From Hermatobates lingyangjiaoensis (lineage: Eukaryota > Arthropoda > Insecta > Hemiptera > Hermatobatidae), in the NCBI GenBank assembly GCA_026182355.1, contig JAPFBL010000068.1, forward strand, positions 7,167,001 to 7,231,000: a stretch of DNA of 64,000 nt, written 5' to 3'. Positions within the stretch are counted from its first letter, which is position 1; the number at the start of each line of letters is the position of its first letter. The notes beneath the pieces are model-generated. The model did no database searches and had not been told where the DNA came from. It was given only the letters and a program-made list of their open reading frames with translations. Below, piece by piece: positions 1 to 10,499 of this stretch. The translations under genes were made by a program, and so were the position numbers.

Positions 1-495
1 AAATTGCTGTGAAATATTAAGCAGCATTTTTAATACTCCGTGCTACAATTTGGGCCAACCAAAGTTATTTCAGCTCCCATTACATAAAATAACTGTAGTT
101 ACTCTCACCTCTCAATAAAATATAAAGACAGAGAAGTTTACTTTAGAGTTTTTTTATTTTTAGAAATAATCTTAAAATGCTACATTTTAGCTATATAAAT
201 TGTTAAAGTAAGTACTTTTGTTAGTATACTTCTTTTTTATTGTCTTTTTTTTAATACAAATCATTCAATTTAGTTCAAAATCTGTACAAAAACGTGTTTA
301 ACTATTTGTAGAATTATTAGTATTTACTTTTTGAAATACAATTAGTGTTTAACTATTTTTAGAATTATTAGTATTTACTTTTTGAAATACAATTATTAGG
401 AAGCGTATTGATATATTAAATTTTTGGTTGTTTAAAATTAAATAAATATCTCATAGGAAATAATGGAATAATAATAACAACACACTACAAGAAAC
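1..495. other. AT-rich DNA, no gene seen
   Basis: The stretch is very AT-rich, with many in-frame stops in all frames. The only structure I see is the 51-bp tandem duplication listed separately. It lies far upstream of the first recognisable cac exon, so it is either an upstream intron of that gene or intergenic. Confidence 0.6.
294..395. repeat. 51-bp tandem duplication
   Basis: Two adjacent copies of a 51-bp unit beginning GTGTTTAACTATTT (294-344 and 345-395) differ by one base near the start (G versus T after ACTATTT). This looks like a recent local duplication with no coding content. Confidence 0.9.
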
Positions 496-798
496 CAGGG
501 CTGTGCAGTCGGAGTTGGAGTTGGGTCATATATTTGACCTTGAGGAATCGGAGTCGGAGTCGGCTGATTTCTGCCGACTCCGACTCCTCAGCTATAAACA
601 ATTTCAAATTATTTCATTAAACCTCTAAACAATTTTATTTCAGTCTCTTCAGTTAGAAAATTTCTAAGTCAATATAAACAATTTAAATAAATGTAAACAA
701 ATCCGATATATATAGACATAACTGAATATTCAGTTATTATAGTTTTATTGCTCTTTGCGGTAATTGAAATGTAACGACTTTTTTTTTATAAACTGCTA

Positions 799-839
<41 letters not shown>

Positions 840-941
840 AAGGTACTAATTATTATTATTCATCTGCCATCGGTTTTTTTAATAATAAAAAGACGAACTG
901 GAGTCGGAGTCGGCCCTAAGAGGTCCGACTAAAGAGGCCTG
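496..941. mobile_element. hAT-like MITE with GTCGGA-rich ends
   Basis: The left end starts CAGGGCTGTGCAGTCGGAG. The reverse complement of the right end starts CAGGCCTCTTTAGTCGGAC, giving imperfect terminal inverted repeats of about 19 bp. The flanking octamers CAAGAAAC and CAAAAATC agree at 6 of 8 positions, as expected for an old 8-bp hAT target duplication. Inside the left end, GAGTCGGAGTCGGC and GCCGACTCCGACTC form a hairpin near 550-592. No transposase is present, so this would be a non-autonomous copy. The superfamily call rests on the CAG...CTG ends and the 8-bp duplication only. Confidence 0.5.
798..838. repeat. (ATT)n microsatellite
   Basis: An uninterrupted trinucleotide ATT run of about 13 units lies inside the MITE at 496-941. 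Confidence 0.95.
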
Positions 942-3118
942 CAAAAATCATATAGGTATTGTCGTCAAAACCCCAAATAGACAATAGCAAAGAAAGAATA
1001 ATAATAATTTATTATTTCGATTTTGTTAGGGTTCAGATATTATAATCTTACTATATACGTATATGATACTAACTGTTGTATTTGATGTTGTCGGTGGAAA
1101 CACAAGCTAAAATACTATGATTAGCTTTCAAACCTCTCCTATTAGCTTTGTAACATTTTCATGTCAATATCCTATTAGGGCCAAACATTATTTCTTCTTT
1201 ACGAAGAAATTGAGGCTCAATTTCTGTGAGATTCAAATGACCACTTCATGACAGAAAAATTACTGCTTTGTCTTATTTCTAACATTTATTTACATTTTAA
1301 TTTTAAATAATTTTGTGAAAAAAAATTTAGGAACTGGAAGTTATGTTCTTCAATTTTTAATAAGCAATAATCCTTTCCCTTCAAATCCCTTTTCTTTTCT
1401 GTAGGATTTAAACTTCTCAATACTGAATTTTTCACCATCTCTCGTTCTCTTTCTCTCTAAAAAAGAATGTATTTTTAAATTGATGTCAGAAAGTAATTTT
1501 TCTCCTAAGCCCGCTTCATCCTGATCAATGGTATCTGCATATCATAAATGAATTCGACAAAGATAATACCAAATTTTCCCAGAGATCAGTTGGCAATAGA
1601 ATTAAGTTGGAATAAACGGAAACACTGTTCCACGTAGCGACATATAATCTGGGTTAATAGCTTCACCCCTGCTCATTGACAGATCAAAGGGTTCATTATT
1701 CAGGGCAATGACCTGAGTGTTTCATAAAAGTGAAAACCTTCTGTGGCTGCCCTTCATCAGTTATGAAATACTCCGTTACATTTACAGTATTTTAAATGGT
1801 TCCCTAATTTCACTCTGTTAAATATAATCCTTGTTTTTTTACGTAATGATAAAAATAAGCTACCCATAGAGTAGGTAGATTTTAAACAAGACCCAGTATC
1901 AAGGAAAAATTGATTTTAATGATAAAACTACTCCATGTAACACGAATCGTTCGGTCAAGATTAATGTAGAGACGTAATCGTGAAGTGCTAAAGTTATTGA
2001 TGTCATGATTTAAAGAAGAGATTCAGCCTCTGCAATCGTCTTTGCTTTGCAGTTGAAATATTTTAAATAAATCGATTCTTTCTAGGTTAAGTATTTCATC
2101 TTCAAACCAAATGCATATGCTGCTTTCAATAAATAGTTGCACAACAAAAGTCGTCCTTTCTCTTACATTAGTAACATCTTCACGAAACCAACATTTCTTT
2201 GCACAGGAGACCCCCGAATGTCGGTAACATCTTTTCGCATAAAACATTGAAACAAGCTCTTTACGAACTGTTTTAGTAGTACTAAGCAATGAGGAAGTCA
2301 CAAGTATCTTACCTTATCAATATTAACAATAACCACAATTTCACCTAACTCATGAGTAACCTTAATTTCTCCTAAAATTGTTAGTTGATACTAATTTTAT
2401 CCCGAAATCAGTAACTGTTTCTGAAGTATGATTCATTTTTCATGGACCTAACCACTACATTACATGGCCTGTGCGTGAATAATCAGAGCTCATCTATTGG
2501 CTAGTGTAGTAACTTTCGGTTGCTCTTCATTGCCCCTCTCATCGTCTTCTTTTAATGAGTGCTACAAGGTACCAATTTTGGCACTGTCTTCAATAGAGAT
2601 ACCCATCTGCAAAGGCTTCTTACAAACCACTCATTTGGTTTTTCTTAATTTATGTTGTGAGAATTTTAAAAACATTTTTATTTATGAGTTTAGATTATTA
2701 TTACTTATGTGAATTTCTTTTTCACATATTTTCGAGTATCTGTTATAAGTTCATAATTTTGCTTCACTCTACCTTCTTTATTTTTCTCTTTCATTTGTCC
2801 TATTTTACAACTTATTTTGTTCCCTTTTATTTTTATTGTGAATTGAGTCTCATTCTGTAATGTTTTTTAACATCTTTGGTTCTTCATCTTTTTATATTTT
2901 TTATTTCAGCTCAAGACAGCAGAAATTTTTTAAAATCCAGAGAATTCGTTACTTTCTTGTGTTTCTGTGTTTGAACTTTAATTATATCGCCGTTTAGCAT
3001 ATTATTTATGTTGAAAGTTTATATTTATATATACTTTCATAAATATTAATTATGAAATATAAAATATTTTTTAGGAACGTATATATGTATATATTATGTG
3101 TATAAAAGTTCAAAAATT
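942..3118. other. unannotated AT-rich stretch
   Basis: No exon or known element is recognised. The longest open frame is a 92-codon one on the minus strand (2023-2301). It has an ordinary-looking amino-acid mix, including Cys and Trp, but matches no family I know. It may be a chance frame or a decayed transposon fragment. Low-complexity T-rich sequence fills about 2640-2900. Confidence 0.5.
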
Positions 3119-3189
3119 AAGAATAGTAACACACAGAGAAAGAAAAACACTTACTAATTGTGTCTCATTCTCTGTGTGTTACTATTCTT
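3119..3189. repeat. perfect 22-bp inverted repeat
   Basis: The arms 3119-3140 and 3168-3189 are exact reverse complements around a 27-nt spacer. The arm contains AGTAACACACAGAG. A related string, GAGTAACACACAGAGTAAGG, occurs beside the Penelope-like element near 24936, so this is part of a dispersed family linked to TA-rich flanks. Confidence 0.9.
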
Positions 3190-3239
3190 TTATTTAAACT
3201 TGTTTGGGCTCAGTTTGGATCAACTTCCCTATTTTAAAT

Positions 3240-4235
3240 TTTATATATATATATTTATATATATATTTAAAAACTTTATGTCTGATTTCACTTTACTTAA
3301 CTTTGTTGAATGTTTCTCCAAACTTTGAAACCTTTTCTTCAATTCTAGGTTTTCAAATCAAAGATTAGATCACCATACTTTTTCAAATTTCTATTTGACA
3401 TATTTCAGTGCTTCTTATACCATCTTCAGAATTATACATTTTTCAATACTTAATAGCAATTAATAAAAAAAAAAGTTAAAGCACAATAATTCAGTAAACA
3501 CTATAAGCAGGTTACGTAGCCAGGTATGAAGTTTGAGTGTTGATATCAGTTTGTATATGACCCGAGACCCCCTGGAGGTCTGATGTTTCATCTACTGCAG
3601 AGCTTGAACAACGCTGGTTACATCTTAATTTCGTCTCCTCATCCTGTGTCCCTCTCACTTTTATTCAGATCCCTGACGATTTCTTCACTGAGTATCTTTC
3701 TATAATATTTTGTTAACATCTTTGCTTAACATAATTGTTAATCTTGTTAACTTTTAACTGCAAAGTTAAAACATTAATTTTTTAATTAATGTTTTAATTA
3801 ATAGTTAAACTATTAATTAAATATATGTTTATATTTAATTAATATAGACTAATTAATATTCTAATTAATATTAATAAAATTAATATTACTTTTATATTAA
3901 TTAATTAATTTTAATTAATTAAATTAAAGTTAACTTAATTTAACTTAATTAAATTAAAGTTAACAATTTTTTTCTGAAAAAAAATTCTCAAGAAGTTTTT
4001 GTAAAAACAAAACCCGTAAGTAAATACGAATATTAATTGTTGTTAAGTATTGTAAAATTGATAATTCTGAAGATAATTTAAGAAGCACCGAAGCATGTCA
4101 AATACAAATTTGAAAAAGTATGGTGATCTAATCTTTGATTTGAACAACCTAGAATTGAAGAAAATATTTCGTAGTTTCAACAAAATTAATTAAAGTGAAA
4201 TCAATCATAACGCTTTTAAATATATGTATTCAAGA
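3240..4235. repeat. foldback element 1
   Basis: About 3240-3475 is an imperfect reverse complement of about 4030-4235. For example, GATTAGATCACCATACTTTT at 3364 corresponds to AAAAGTATGGTGATCTAATC at 4115. The arms are near 80% identical by eye and enclose about 550 bp, including a nearly pure TTAATTAA-rich block at 3770-3960. No open frame suggests a transposase. It looks like a non-autonomous foldback or decayed MITE. Confidence 0.7.
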
Positions 4236-4313
4236 AGGACTGCCTCCAACTTTTACGAATATATATATATTATATTGAAATCTATATAAGTTGTCTGGAT
4301 CTAATATATGATT

Positions 4314-5024
4314 GGTTGTTTCATGACCAAATAAATTGATTGTTTTTCTTCTGTAGAGTGGGGGTGCTGGGGCTTCTTGAAGTTGTACGTATGAAAGCCA
4401 CGTACTTTGAGCATCTCTTCTATGAAGTCACCTCTATGAGCATGAAGAATATTATAAGGGCTCGCACTCCCTCACAAAATAAACAGTTGCCATGCGATAT
4501 TAGGTCTCTAGGTCCAGTCTTTATTAGGGTCGTAGTTCTGTAACTGTCGTCCTGTGGAGTCTGGTTGCTAAATGATGAAGTCACTGTCGTCTTCCAGGAA
4601 GGCTTAAGGGCTCGCATTTTCTCAGTAAATACGAATATTGGCAATGATCATTAGCTTCATTATGTAGCAAGGTATCTATCATTTCTATTCATTTTGGTAG
4701 TTAGTTGTTGGAGTTTTCACAGCTTTTGATGAAAATAACGTGAATTATTCTGATATGAATCCTGATATGTGCGTTTATAATAATTATTTCTGCATCATGT
4801 TTCGGCTGTACCTACAGTCATCTCCAAGTAACATTGCATGGTAACTGTTTATTATCTGAGGGAGTGCGAGGCTTTATAATATTTGTCATGCTGATAGAGG
4901 TGACTTCTTAAATGAGATGCTCAAAGTACATGGCTTTCATTAGTGCTTGGCCGGCAAACTACAACTTCAAGAGCCCCCACTCCACAGAAGAAAAACCAAT
5001 CAATTCATTTAGTCATGAAACCTC
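4314..5024. repeat. foldback element 2
   Basis: The left arm 4314-4498 is an imperfect reverse complement of 4832-5024, at roughly 80-85% identity with small indels. Matching landmarks are CTTTGAGCATCTC (left) with GAGATGCTCAAAG (right), and GTGACTTC/GAAGTCAC around a shared CTCTAT motif. A partial extra copy of the arm motif AAGGGCTCGCA lies in the spacer near 4606. Open frames in the arms are by-products of the repeat, not genes. Confidence 0.75.
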
Positions 5025-5099
5025 AAAAATATATAGATATACACACTTAGTCTCTATTTTTTGGTTAGAAAAGAGTAGATTAAGAATAAGCAAGAACTA

Positions 5100-5509
5100 A
5101 AAAAAGTTCTTTTTCGTTTCTCTCGAACGCAATATTTTCGTCCATTTCATTTTATGAAGAGGAGAAATATAGTAAAACGGAACGTAGTTCGTGAAAATCG
5201 AGCCGTTTGTGTTGAAATTGTAGAAGAGTTAAATTAAATTTTATTTGGATGTTGATATAATTATGTTTATGTTCATGGTTGATGTTATCGATAATATTCT
5301 GCTAACTATTAATTACTCAAACAGATGACACGTCACTCAAACGTAATTACTAAATCTTAAGAGTTTTTATGTATTAGTCGTAAAGCCCCCGTAAGCTTAT
5401 TCAAATCAATAAAGCTTTAATGATTTGATGAATGGAACTGAGCATCGTAATAAGTCTTTTAGAAAGAAATGAGATGATGAATGCAGTAGGAAAGTAATGA
5501 GGGGATTAG
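5100..5509. other. no feature recognised
   Basis: Ordinary AT-rich sequence between the foldback elements and a CpG-richer patch. No frame, repeat or signal could be supported here. Confidence 0.5.
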
Positions 5510-5650
5510 GCCAGAGGGCGTAACAGCCTTAATTGAGGTCAGTCGCTGAGAGCCACCGTCAGAGCGCAGCTAAGTCGCCGACGTCACCATGTAAACAAGC
5601 AACCACGTGTCCCTATATCGACCCTACACCCGTAGTGCTTGTAAAGCAAA
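5510..5650 (+). promoter_or_regulatory. CpG-rich patch, possible promoter or 5' exon
   Basis: This 140-bp patch is conspicuously richer in G+C and CpG than the surrounding kilobases, including CGCCGACGTC, GAGCGC and CACGTG. TCAGTC at 5539-5544 fits the arthropod initiator, and AGCTA at +28 to +32 fits the downstream promoter element at 4 of 5 positions. An ATG at 5589 is followed at once by TAA, and GTAAAC at 5591 could be a splice donor. It might be a 5' untranslated exon of cac, but nothing in the sequence links it to the gene, so the call is speculative. Confidence 0.2.
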
Positions 5651-6280
5651 ACACGAAAAATAAGTCTCTCCATAATTACCTGTACATATAAAATAATTTA
5701 TATTTAAATACAATTACCTAGATTATTCTCTGTTTTAACAATTCATTATAATAACTTCATTTTATTAAACAACACTGTTTTTAAACATTAATAAATTTGA
5801 AATGAACATTTAAGTCGAAATGATCCATTAAAATTACACCTGATTGAATAAATATCTTTTATTGTAAACTATTTAAACTGTTTAATTATAATTGTAACAG
5901 GTGCCACCTTATTCACAAAAAAAGAAATTATTTTGTGATTTTCATTTAGCCATATTACTGATTGAAGATTAATTTTAAGTAACTTGACACTGTGGTTTGT
6001 ATTCCCGTTATTATTTATTGTTGATTGTGAAATTTTTTACACATATAAATTCTTATATGGATATGAATACCTTTTTTTACAACAAAGAAGTTATCTCAGT
6101 AAAAAACAAACAATTCCAATCCTTAAAACCGTAGACCTCGTTATCAAAGTTCGACATTTAGAAGGTAAATTTTGAACTAATTCATTGTCAAAGGTACTTT
6201 TAACTAAATTAAGTTTTTTTGAATGATTTTATTTAATTCTTCAAATCTATTTAATTAAAATATCAGTTAAAATATTTAAA
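5651..6280. other. no feature recognised
   Basis: AT-rich sequence. A 63-codon frame at 5984-6175 is unremarkable in this base composition. Confidence 0.5.
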
Positions 6281-7175
6281 ATGAAGAAGTTCAAAACTCA
6301 TTTCATAGCTGCCTGTAGTATACATCATGCATTCATTGATATTATTAAGTCACTATATGACACTATGTTTGAAGAACCAGCTAAATTAATGTCTCTTAGA
6401 CCAAAGTTAAGAAAATTTACAAGTCTGAAATTTAAACCAATTCAGGTGCAAGAAGGGATTAAGTAAAAATATTAAAATAGAGATTTCTAATATGAGATTT
6501 AGTCCTACGATTGATTATGAAGGAGATGAAGATGCGTTAATTTTACGATTAATTAATTTACTTACAGTTTAAACTGATATTAAGTGAGTCACTCATCCAA
6601 GTGGGTAGGACAGATATTTGTTTATTTTTCTACTTTTCAGAGGGGTTTTTTGCGCCCCCATAATGGTGATAAACAAGATAATGGAGACATTGGAAAAAAC
6701 CTGACTAGAAATATATCAAAAACTATTCTCAGACAGAAGAAAATTACTTCTTTAGTAAAAAAAAAGCCTAACGCGTAGAAAAATGTAGTCTTCCATTTCT
6801 TGATGTGGAGTGCACCATAAAAACTTTTCATGGAAAAGAAGAATACCTGAAAAAAAAATAGATCCAACATTTTGAAAAAAAGTGCTCAAGTGGCAGGATG
6901 AAATGAATTTCAAAAACTAATCTATGATAAAACATATCTTAAAAGAAAACTGAACTTCTGGTTCAGTCTGGTAGAGGGACCACTGACTGAAAGTATTAAA
7001 AAAAAATTTATAGAAGGTTGTAAAATTAAAAAAAAAAATTTAATGGAAGGTTTTAAAATTAAAACATCTATAGCAGAAATTCTTAAACTATTTACAAACA
7101 GAAACAGAAAAGAAGGAAGAAAGCTCTGAAAAAGAGTTGATGGTGATAGAGGTAGGATTCCTATAACCAGAATAT

Positions 7176-7480
7176 TTGAATATCCTTACGCATGATGGAA
7201 ATATAGAAACAGAATTAATAATGCAATACATAATAGATGGTGTTCCAAATCATCCTGGGAAAAAAGAGTATCTTTGTATGTATCAGAAACATTCAATGAA
7301 CTTAAACAAAATATACGATGTATTCCAAATCAGATATGAAAATCCACAGAGAAGCAGTCAACCATAATCATTTATAAACAATAAGAATGATTAATCAAAT
7401 AAGAGCAAATTTTGGAAAGAAACTGTTATAATTCTGGTGAAAATTGACACTTCTTGTAAATATGGTCACATCACCAATGC
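7176..7480 (+). pseudogene. Gag remnant with degraded zinc knuckle
   Basis: The frame at 7176-7367 contains YIIDGVPNHPGKK, which resembles the stretch before the nucleocapsid in insect Ty3/gypsy Gag proteins. Just downstream (about 7455-7490), another frame reads CKYGHITNAA, a stop, then Cys. This recalls the C-x2-C-x4-H-x4-C zinc knuckle with its second Cys lost and a stop inside. Gag normally packages the element RNA; this copy cannot. The assignment is inferred from these short motifs and from its place upstream of the RT fragment. Confidence 0.5.
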
Positions 7481-7845
7481 AGCATAGTGTTCTATTTTAA
7501 ACATAATTAATGACTGCGGCTATCTGAGCAGTGAGGCCTGGAGCAGACGTTAATGTCATCTGAGATGTTTATGTGAAGATGTGATGCTCTCTCTGAAGCC
7601 TGTAAGATTATGTTCGAATGGAATAGAGTCGGTAACAGAATCGGAGCCTTCGTACCACAGCTGTTTTCGACGCAATGAGGAATTAATAATGAATAATTAT
7701 TTCATGAACTTAAACAAAATATACGATGTATTCCAAATCAGATATGAAAATCCACAGAGAAGCAGTCAACCATAATCATTTATAAACAATAAGAATGATT
7801 AATCAAATAAGAGCAAATTTTGGAAAGAAACTGTTATAATTCTGG
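7296..7845 (+). repeat. 142-bp identical direct duplication
   Basis: Bases 7296-7437 recur, identical as far as I can read, at 7704-7845. The copies are separated by 266 bp of unrelated sequence. They include the tail of the Gag-like frame, so two frames end in the same peptide NPQRSSQP. Identity within an otherwise heavily decayed element points to a much later duplication or conversion event. Confidence 0.9.
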
Positions 7846-8119
7846 GGGGGCTCACAGGTGATTGGATCAAGAGATAATTTGAATAATGCAAATATCTATA
7901 TGGATTATATTCTAAATATTTATTAAAACAGTGAAAACTTTTTATTTAAACTTCATGTTGATGAATTAATGAAAATCAAACTTTTTCTCCAAAAGCTCAG
8001 AATATTGATATTCAAATCCAGATAATTTAATAAAATGAACCACCTATTCACTAACATTAAAGAGAATTACCTTTTTTAAAAAAAAAACAAGGAATCAAAG
8101 ACAAAGTAGAAATATGGGC

Positions 8120-9175
8120 TTAAAGAGGAAGTTTATTGGACACAGATTCTTTGACTGTGCTACCCCAGTGGTGGTGGTTCAGAATAAGGCTAAGTCAGCT
8201 GGCGTGAGTCGATTACTGAAAACAAAATCGGGTCATAGTAAAACTTATTAATTGACTAGATGTTAAGTATTACACACTAGATCTGCGAAATGGTTTTAAT
8301 CATGCATGTGCACAGAAAGGTTGCAGGAAACTTACAGTCATTGTTACTCATAGTGATCAATGCACAATTAACAGTATACCTTCGACCTTTAGAATTTACC
8401 CGCTGTATTCTAATGTTTTATAAACAATGTTTTTCGTGCTCCCATTAGCAGTACCATATATGAAAGACCCTATTAATTAGCCGACAAAAAGGAAGAAATC
8501 ATAAAGAAATGTTAAAAGAAGCTGTAAAAATTAGACATAGATTGAGAAAAATGGTAATTATTTTTTTTTTAAAAAAAGGTGCAGTTTTTGGGACATATTA
8601 TCAAAGATCAAATAGTAAAACCCTCTGTGGAAACAATTAAAGTAGTTAAACAATTTCTTAAGCCAGCAAAAATTAAAGATGTGCAGATATTTCTCAGTAT
8701 TACCAGTTACTTTAGAAACTGTATTCGCTCGTATCTCTTGTGGCCAAGCGGGCCACTCTACCTATTTATTAAAGGCAAATGCTCATTTAAATTTGGTATA
8801 GAAATGGAAGGAATATTTGAAGAATTAAAAACTGTTCTTTAATTATTATGGTAAAAGTTAAACCTATTACCAAAAACTACATCCAGTATTTTACCAAGTG
8901 ACAAAACGACAGCCATGTTATGTTACTCTTTTTAATCTGAGAAGAAATGTGGTAGCTATGAACTTGAAGTTTTGGCGGCGTGTAAGCTATTTCAAAAATT
9001 TGATGTTTAAAAATGCATTAAGGTGGTAACTGATAGTGCTGCATTCCATAGGACAATTAATAACAATGATTTAATTTCTAGGATAGCACGATGTAGAAAG
9101 GTAGCACGGTAACAGTCTTAGAAGAATTGTGCTACGTAGACCATCAATCAAGAACACAAATGGCTTACGTCAATA
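8120..9175 (+). pseudogene. Ty3/gypsy reverse transcriptase-RNase H remnant
   Basis: The clearest piece is the frame at 8579-8842. It begins QFLGHIIKDQIVKPSVETIK and continues to FEELK, the conserved thumb and connection region of Ty3/gypsy RT. Upstream, short pieces in shifting frames (PVVV near 8165, TLDLRNGF-like near 8275) match the fingers and palm. The catalytic YxDD box is not recognisable. Downstream, SYELEVLAACKLFQKFDV (about 8955-9008) and VVTDSAAFHRTINNND (about 9023-9070) match the YELEALA and TDHKAL motifs of the RNase H domain. Multiple stops and frameshifts make this a pseudogene. Confidence 0.75.
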
Positions 9176-9309
9176 CATAACTCCTTTTCCTGTTCTGTTT
9201 TAGTCAGAAGTTTTCAATTTTCAATATCATGCAAGAATTATAAAATTATAAAAGTAAAAAAGAAGATATTAGAAAACAAAGCTAAATAAGATTATATATT
9301 GAAGAACAA

Positions 9310-9774
9310 TTTACTGTATAAATGAGACTTACAGTAAAATGAAATCTATACTTACTGTATAAATGAGACTTACAGTAAAATGAAATCTATACTTACTGTA
9401 TAAATGAGACTTACAGTAAAATGAAATCTATACTTACTGTATAAATGAGACTTACAGTAAAATGAAATCTATACTTACTGTATAAATGAGACTTACAGTA
9501 AAATGAAATCTATACTTACTGTATAAATGAGACTTACAGTAAAATGAAATCTATACTTACTGTATAAATGAGACTTACAGTAAAATGAAATCTATACTTT
9601 CTGTATAAATGAGACTTACAGTAAAATGAAATCTATACTTACTGTATAAATGAGACTTACAGTAAAATGAAATCTATACTTACTGTATAAATGAGACTTA
9701 CAGTAAAATGAAATCTATACTTACTGTATAAATGAGACTTACAGTAAAATGAAATCTATACTTACTGTATAAAT
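9310..9774. repeat. 41-bp minisatellite, 11.3 copies
   Basis: Eleven full 41-bp units start at 9310, 9351, 9392, 9433, 9474, 9515, 9556, 9597, 9638, 9679 and 9720, with a partial unit from 9761. Only isolated substitutions separate them (9310 and the CTTTCTG unit at 9597). Each unit contains TTACTGTA and TACAGTAA, an 8-bp perfect inverted repeat around an 11-nt loop. The array interrupts the Ty3/gypsy remnant between RNase H and integrase debris. The near-identity of the units implies recent expansion. Confidence 0.97.
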
Positions 9775-10073
9775 TTCGTCTACCATTATCCCTATGTTGA
9801 CGAAATTAGTTTTAGATAATGCTTGCAAATATGTTACCGATATGTTGACGGGGTGCAGACAGACACAATTAATTCATTCCATCAGAGTATTTATTAATAC
9901 AACCTGGTCTGTTAAGAGAAAAAATAATAAAAAATTAAAATTGGAAAAGATTAAAAAGAATAAATTATATAATTAATATAATTAGTGATGAAGAGGAAGG
10001 AACATATGTTAAAATTACAACAAGAAAATGAACAAACCTTAAGACAAATAAATAAACTTTAGAAGAAGAAAAC

Positions 10074-10316
10074 CTATGAAAAGACTGGGTTATATGGTTG
10101 CTGTTCAAAGGACTCACTAGTCATCCTGGTAGGATTTCCTGGCCGTCCTTTACATTCTCTTACAAATAATATCATTTTCGTTTCGCCTGGTGGTAAACAT
10201 AAGTTAGATCTGTTCCTTAAGTCATTCCAAATGCCCTGATCCCTTTCTTTATTTACCAAATGTCCAATAGCATCATTTCCTTTTTCGATGTCAATATTAT
10301 CTATGATAGTGGACAT
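10074..10316 (-). other. 80-codon open frame, unrecognised
   Basis: An uninterrupted minus-strand frame of 80 codons starts with ATG and has a protein-like, charged composition (for example GRPGNPTRMTSESFEQQPY near its end). This differs from the Phe/Ile/Lys-rich chance frames typical of the window. I recognise no domain. It lies just downstream of the Ty3/gypsy remnant in the opposite orientation and could be part of another decayed element. No promoter or splice context supports a host gene. Confidence 0.3.
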
Positions 10317-10430
10317 TTTTCAACTTCTGTACATATTCTAATATCCAGCAGTACATTCATTTTAATAAATCATATCGTTGTCACCAAATTGATCACACTA
10401 AAAAGAAATTTTCTTGTCATATCGTCCTAA

Positions 10431-10490
10431 CCTCCTCTAACGACCTCTAACCTCCTATAACGACCTCTAACCTCCTCTAACCACCTTCTC
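10431..10490. repeat. 20-bp minisatellite (CCTCCTCTAACGACCTCTAA)
   Basis: About three 20-bp units (10431-10450, 10451-10470, 10471-10490, the last one diverged) differ by single bases. They sit at the 5' edge of the Penelope-like element fragment. Confidence 0.8.
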
Positions 10491-10499
10491 CTAACCTGA

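Larger units (their letters stand above)
6281..10030 (+). mobile_element. decayed Ty3/gypsy-type LTR retrotransposon
   Basis: Fragments appear in the usual order on the + strand: Gag-like peptides (6281-7440), a reverse transcriptase (about 8120-8840), an RNase H (about 8930-9170) and possible integrase debris (9780-9990). All are broken by many stops and frameshifts. I could not identify LTRs, so the outer limits are approximate. A 142-bp direct duplication and a 41-bp minisatellite sit inside it. The element is inactive. Confidence 0.75.

Noticed and set aside
2023..2301. 92-codon minus-strand ORF as a gene
   Set aside because: It has no recognisable domain, splice context or homologous copy in the window. 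Chance or debris cannot be excluded.
9310..9774. CRISPR-like regularly spaced repeat with palindromic units
   Set aside because: The 41-bp units are contiguous and the putative spacers are identical, so it is a minisatellite. The context is a eukaryotic retroelement.
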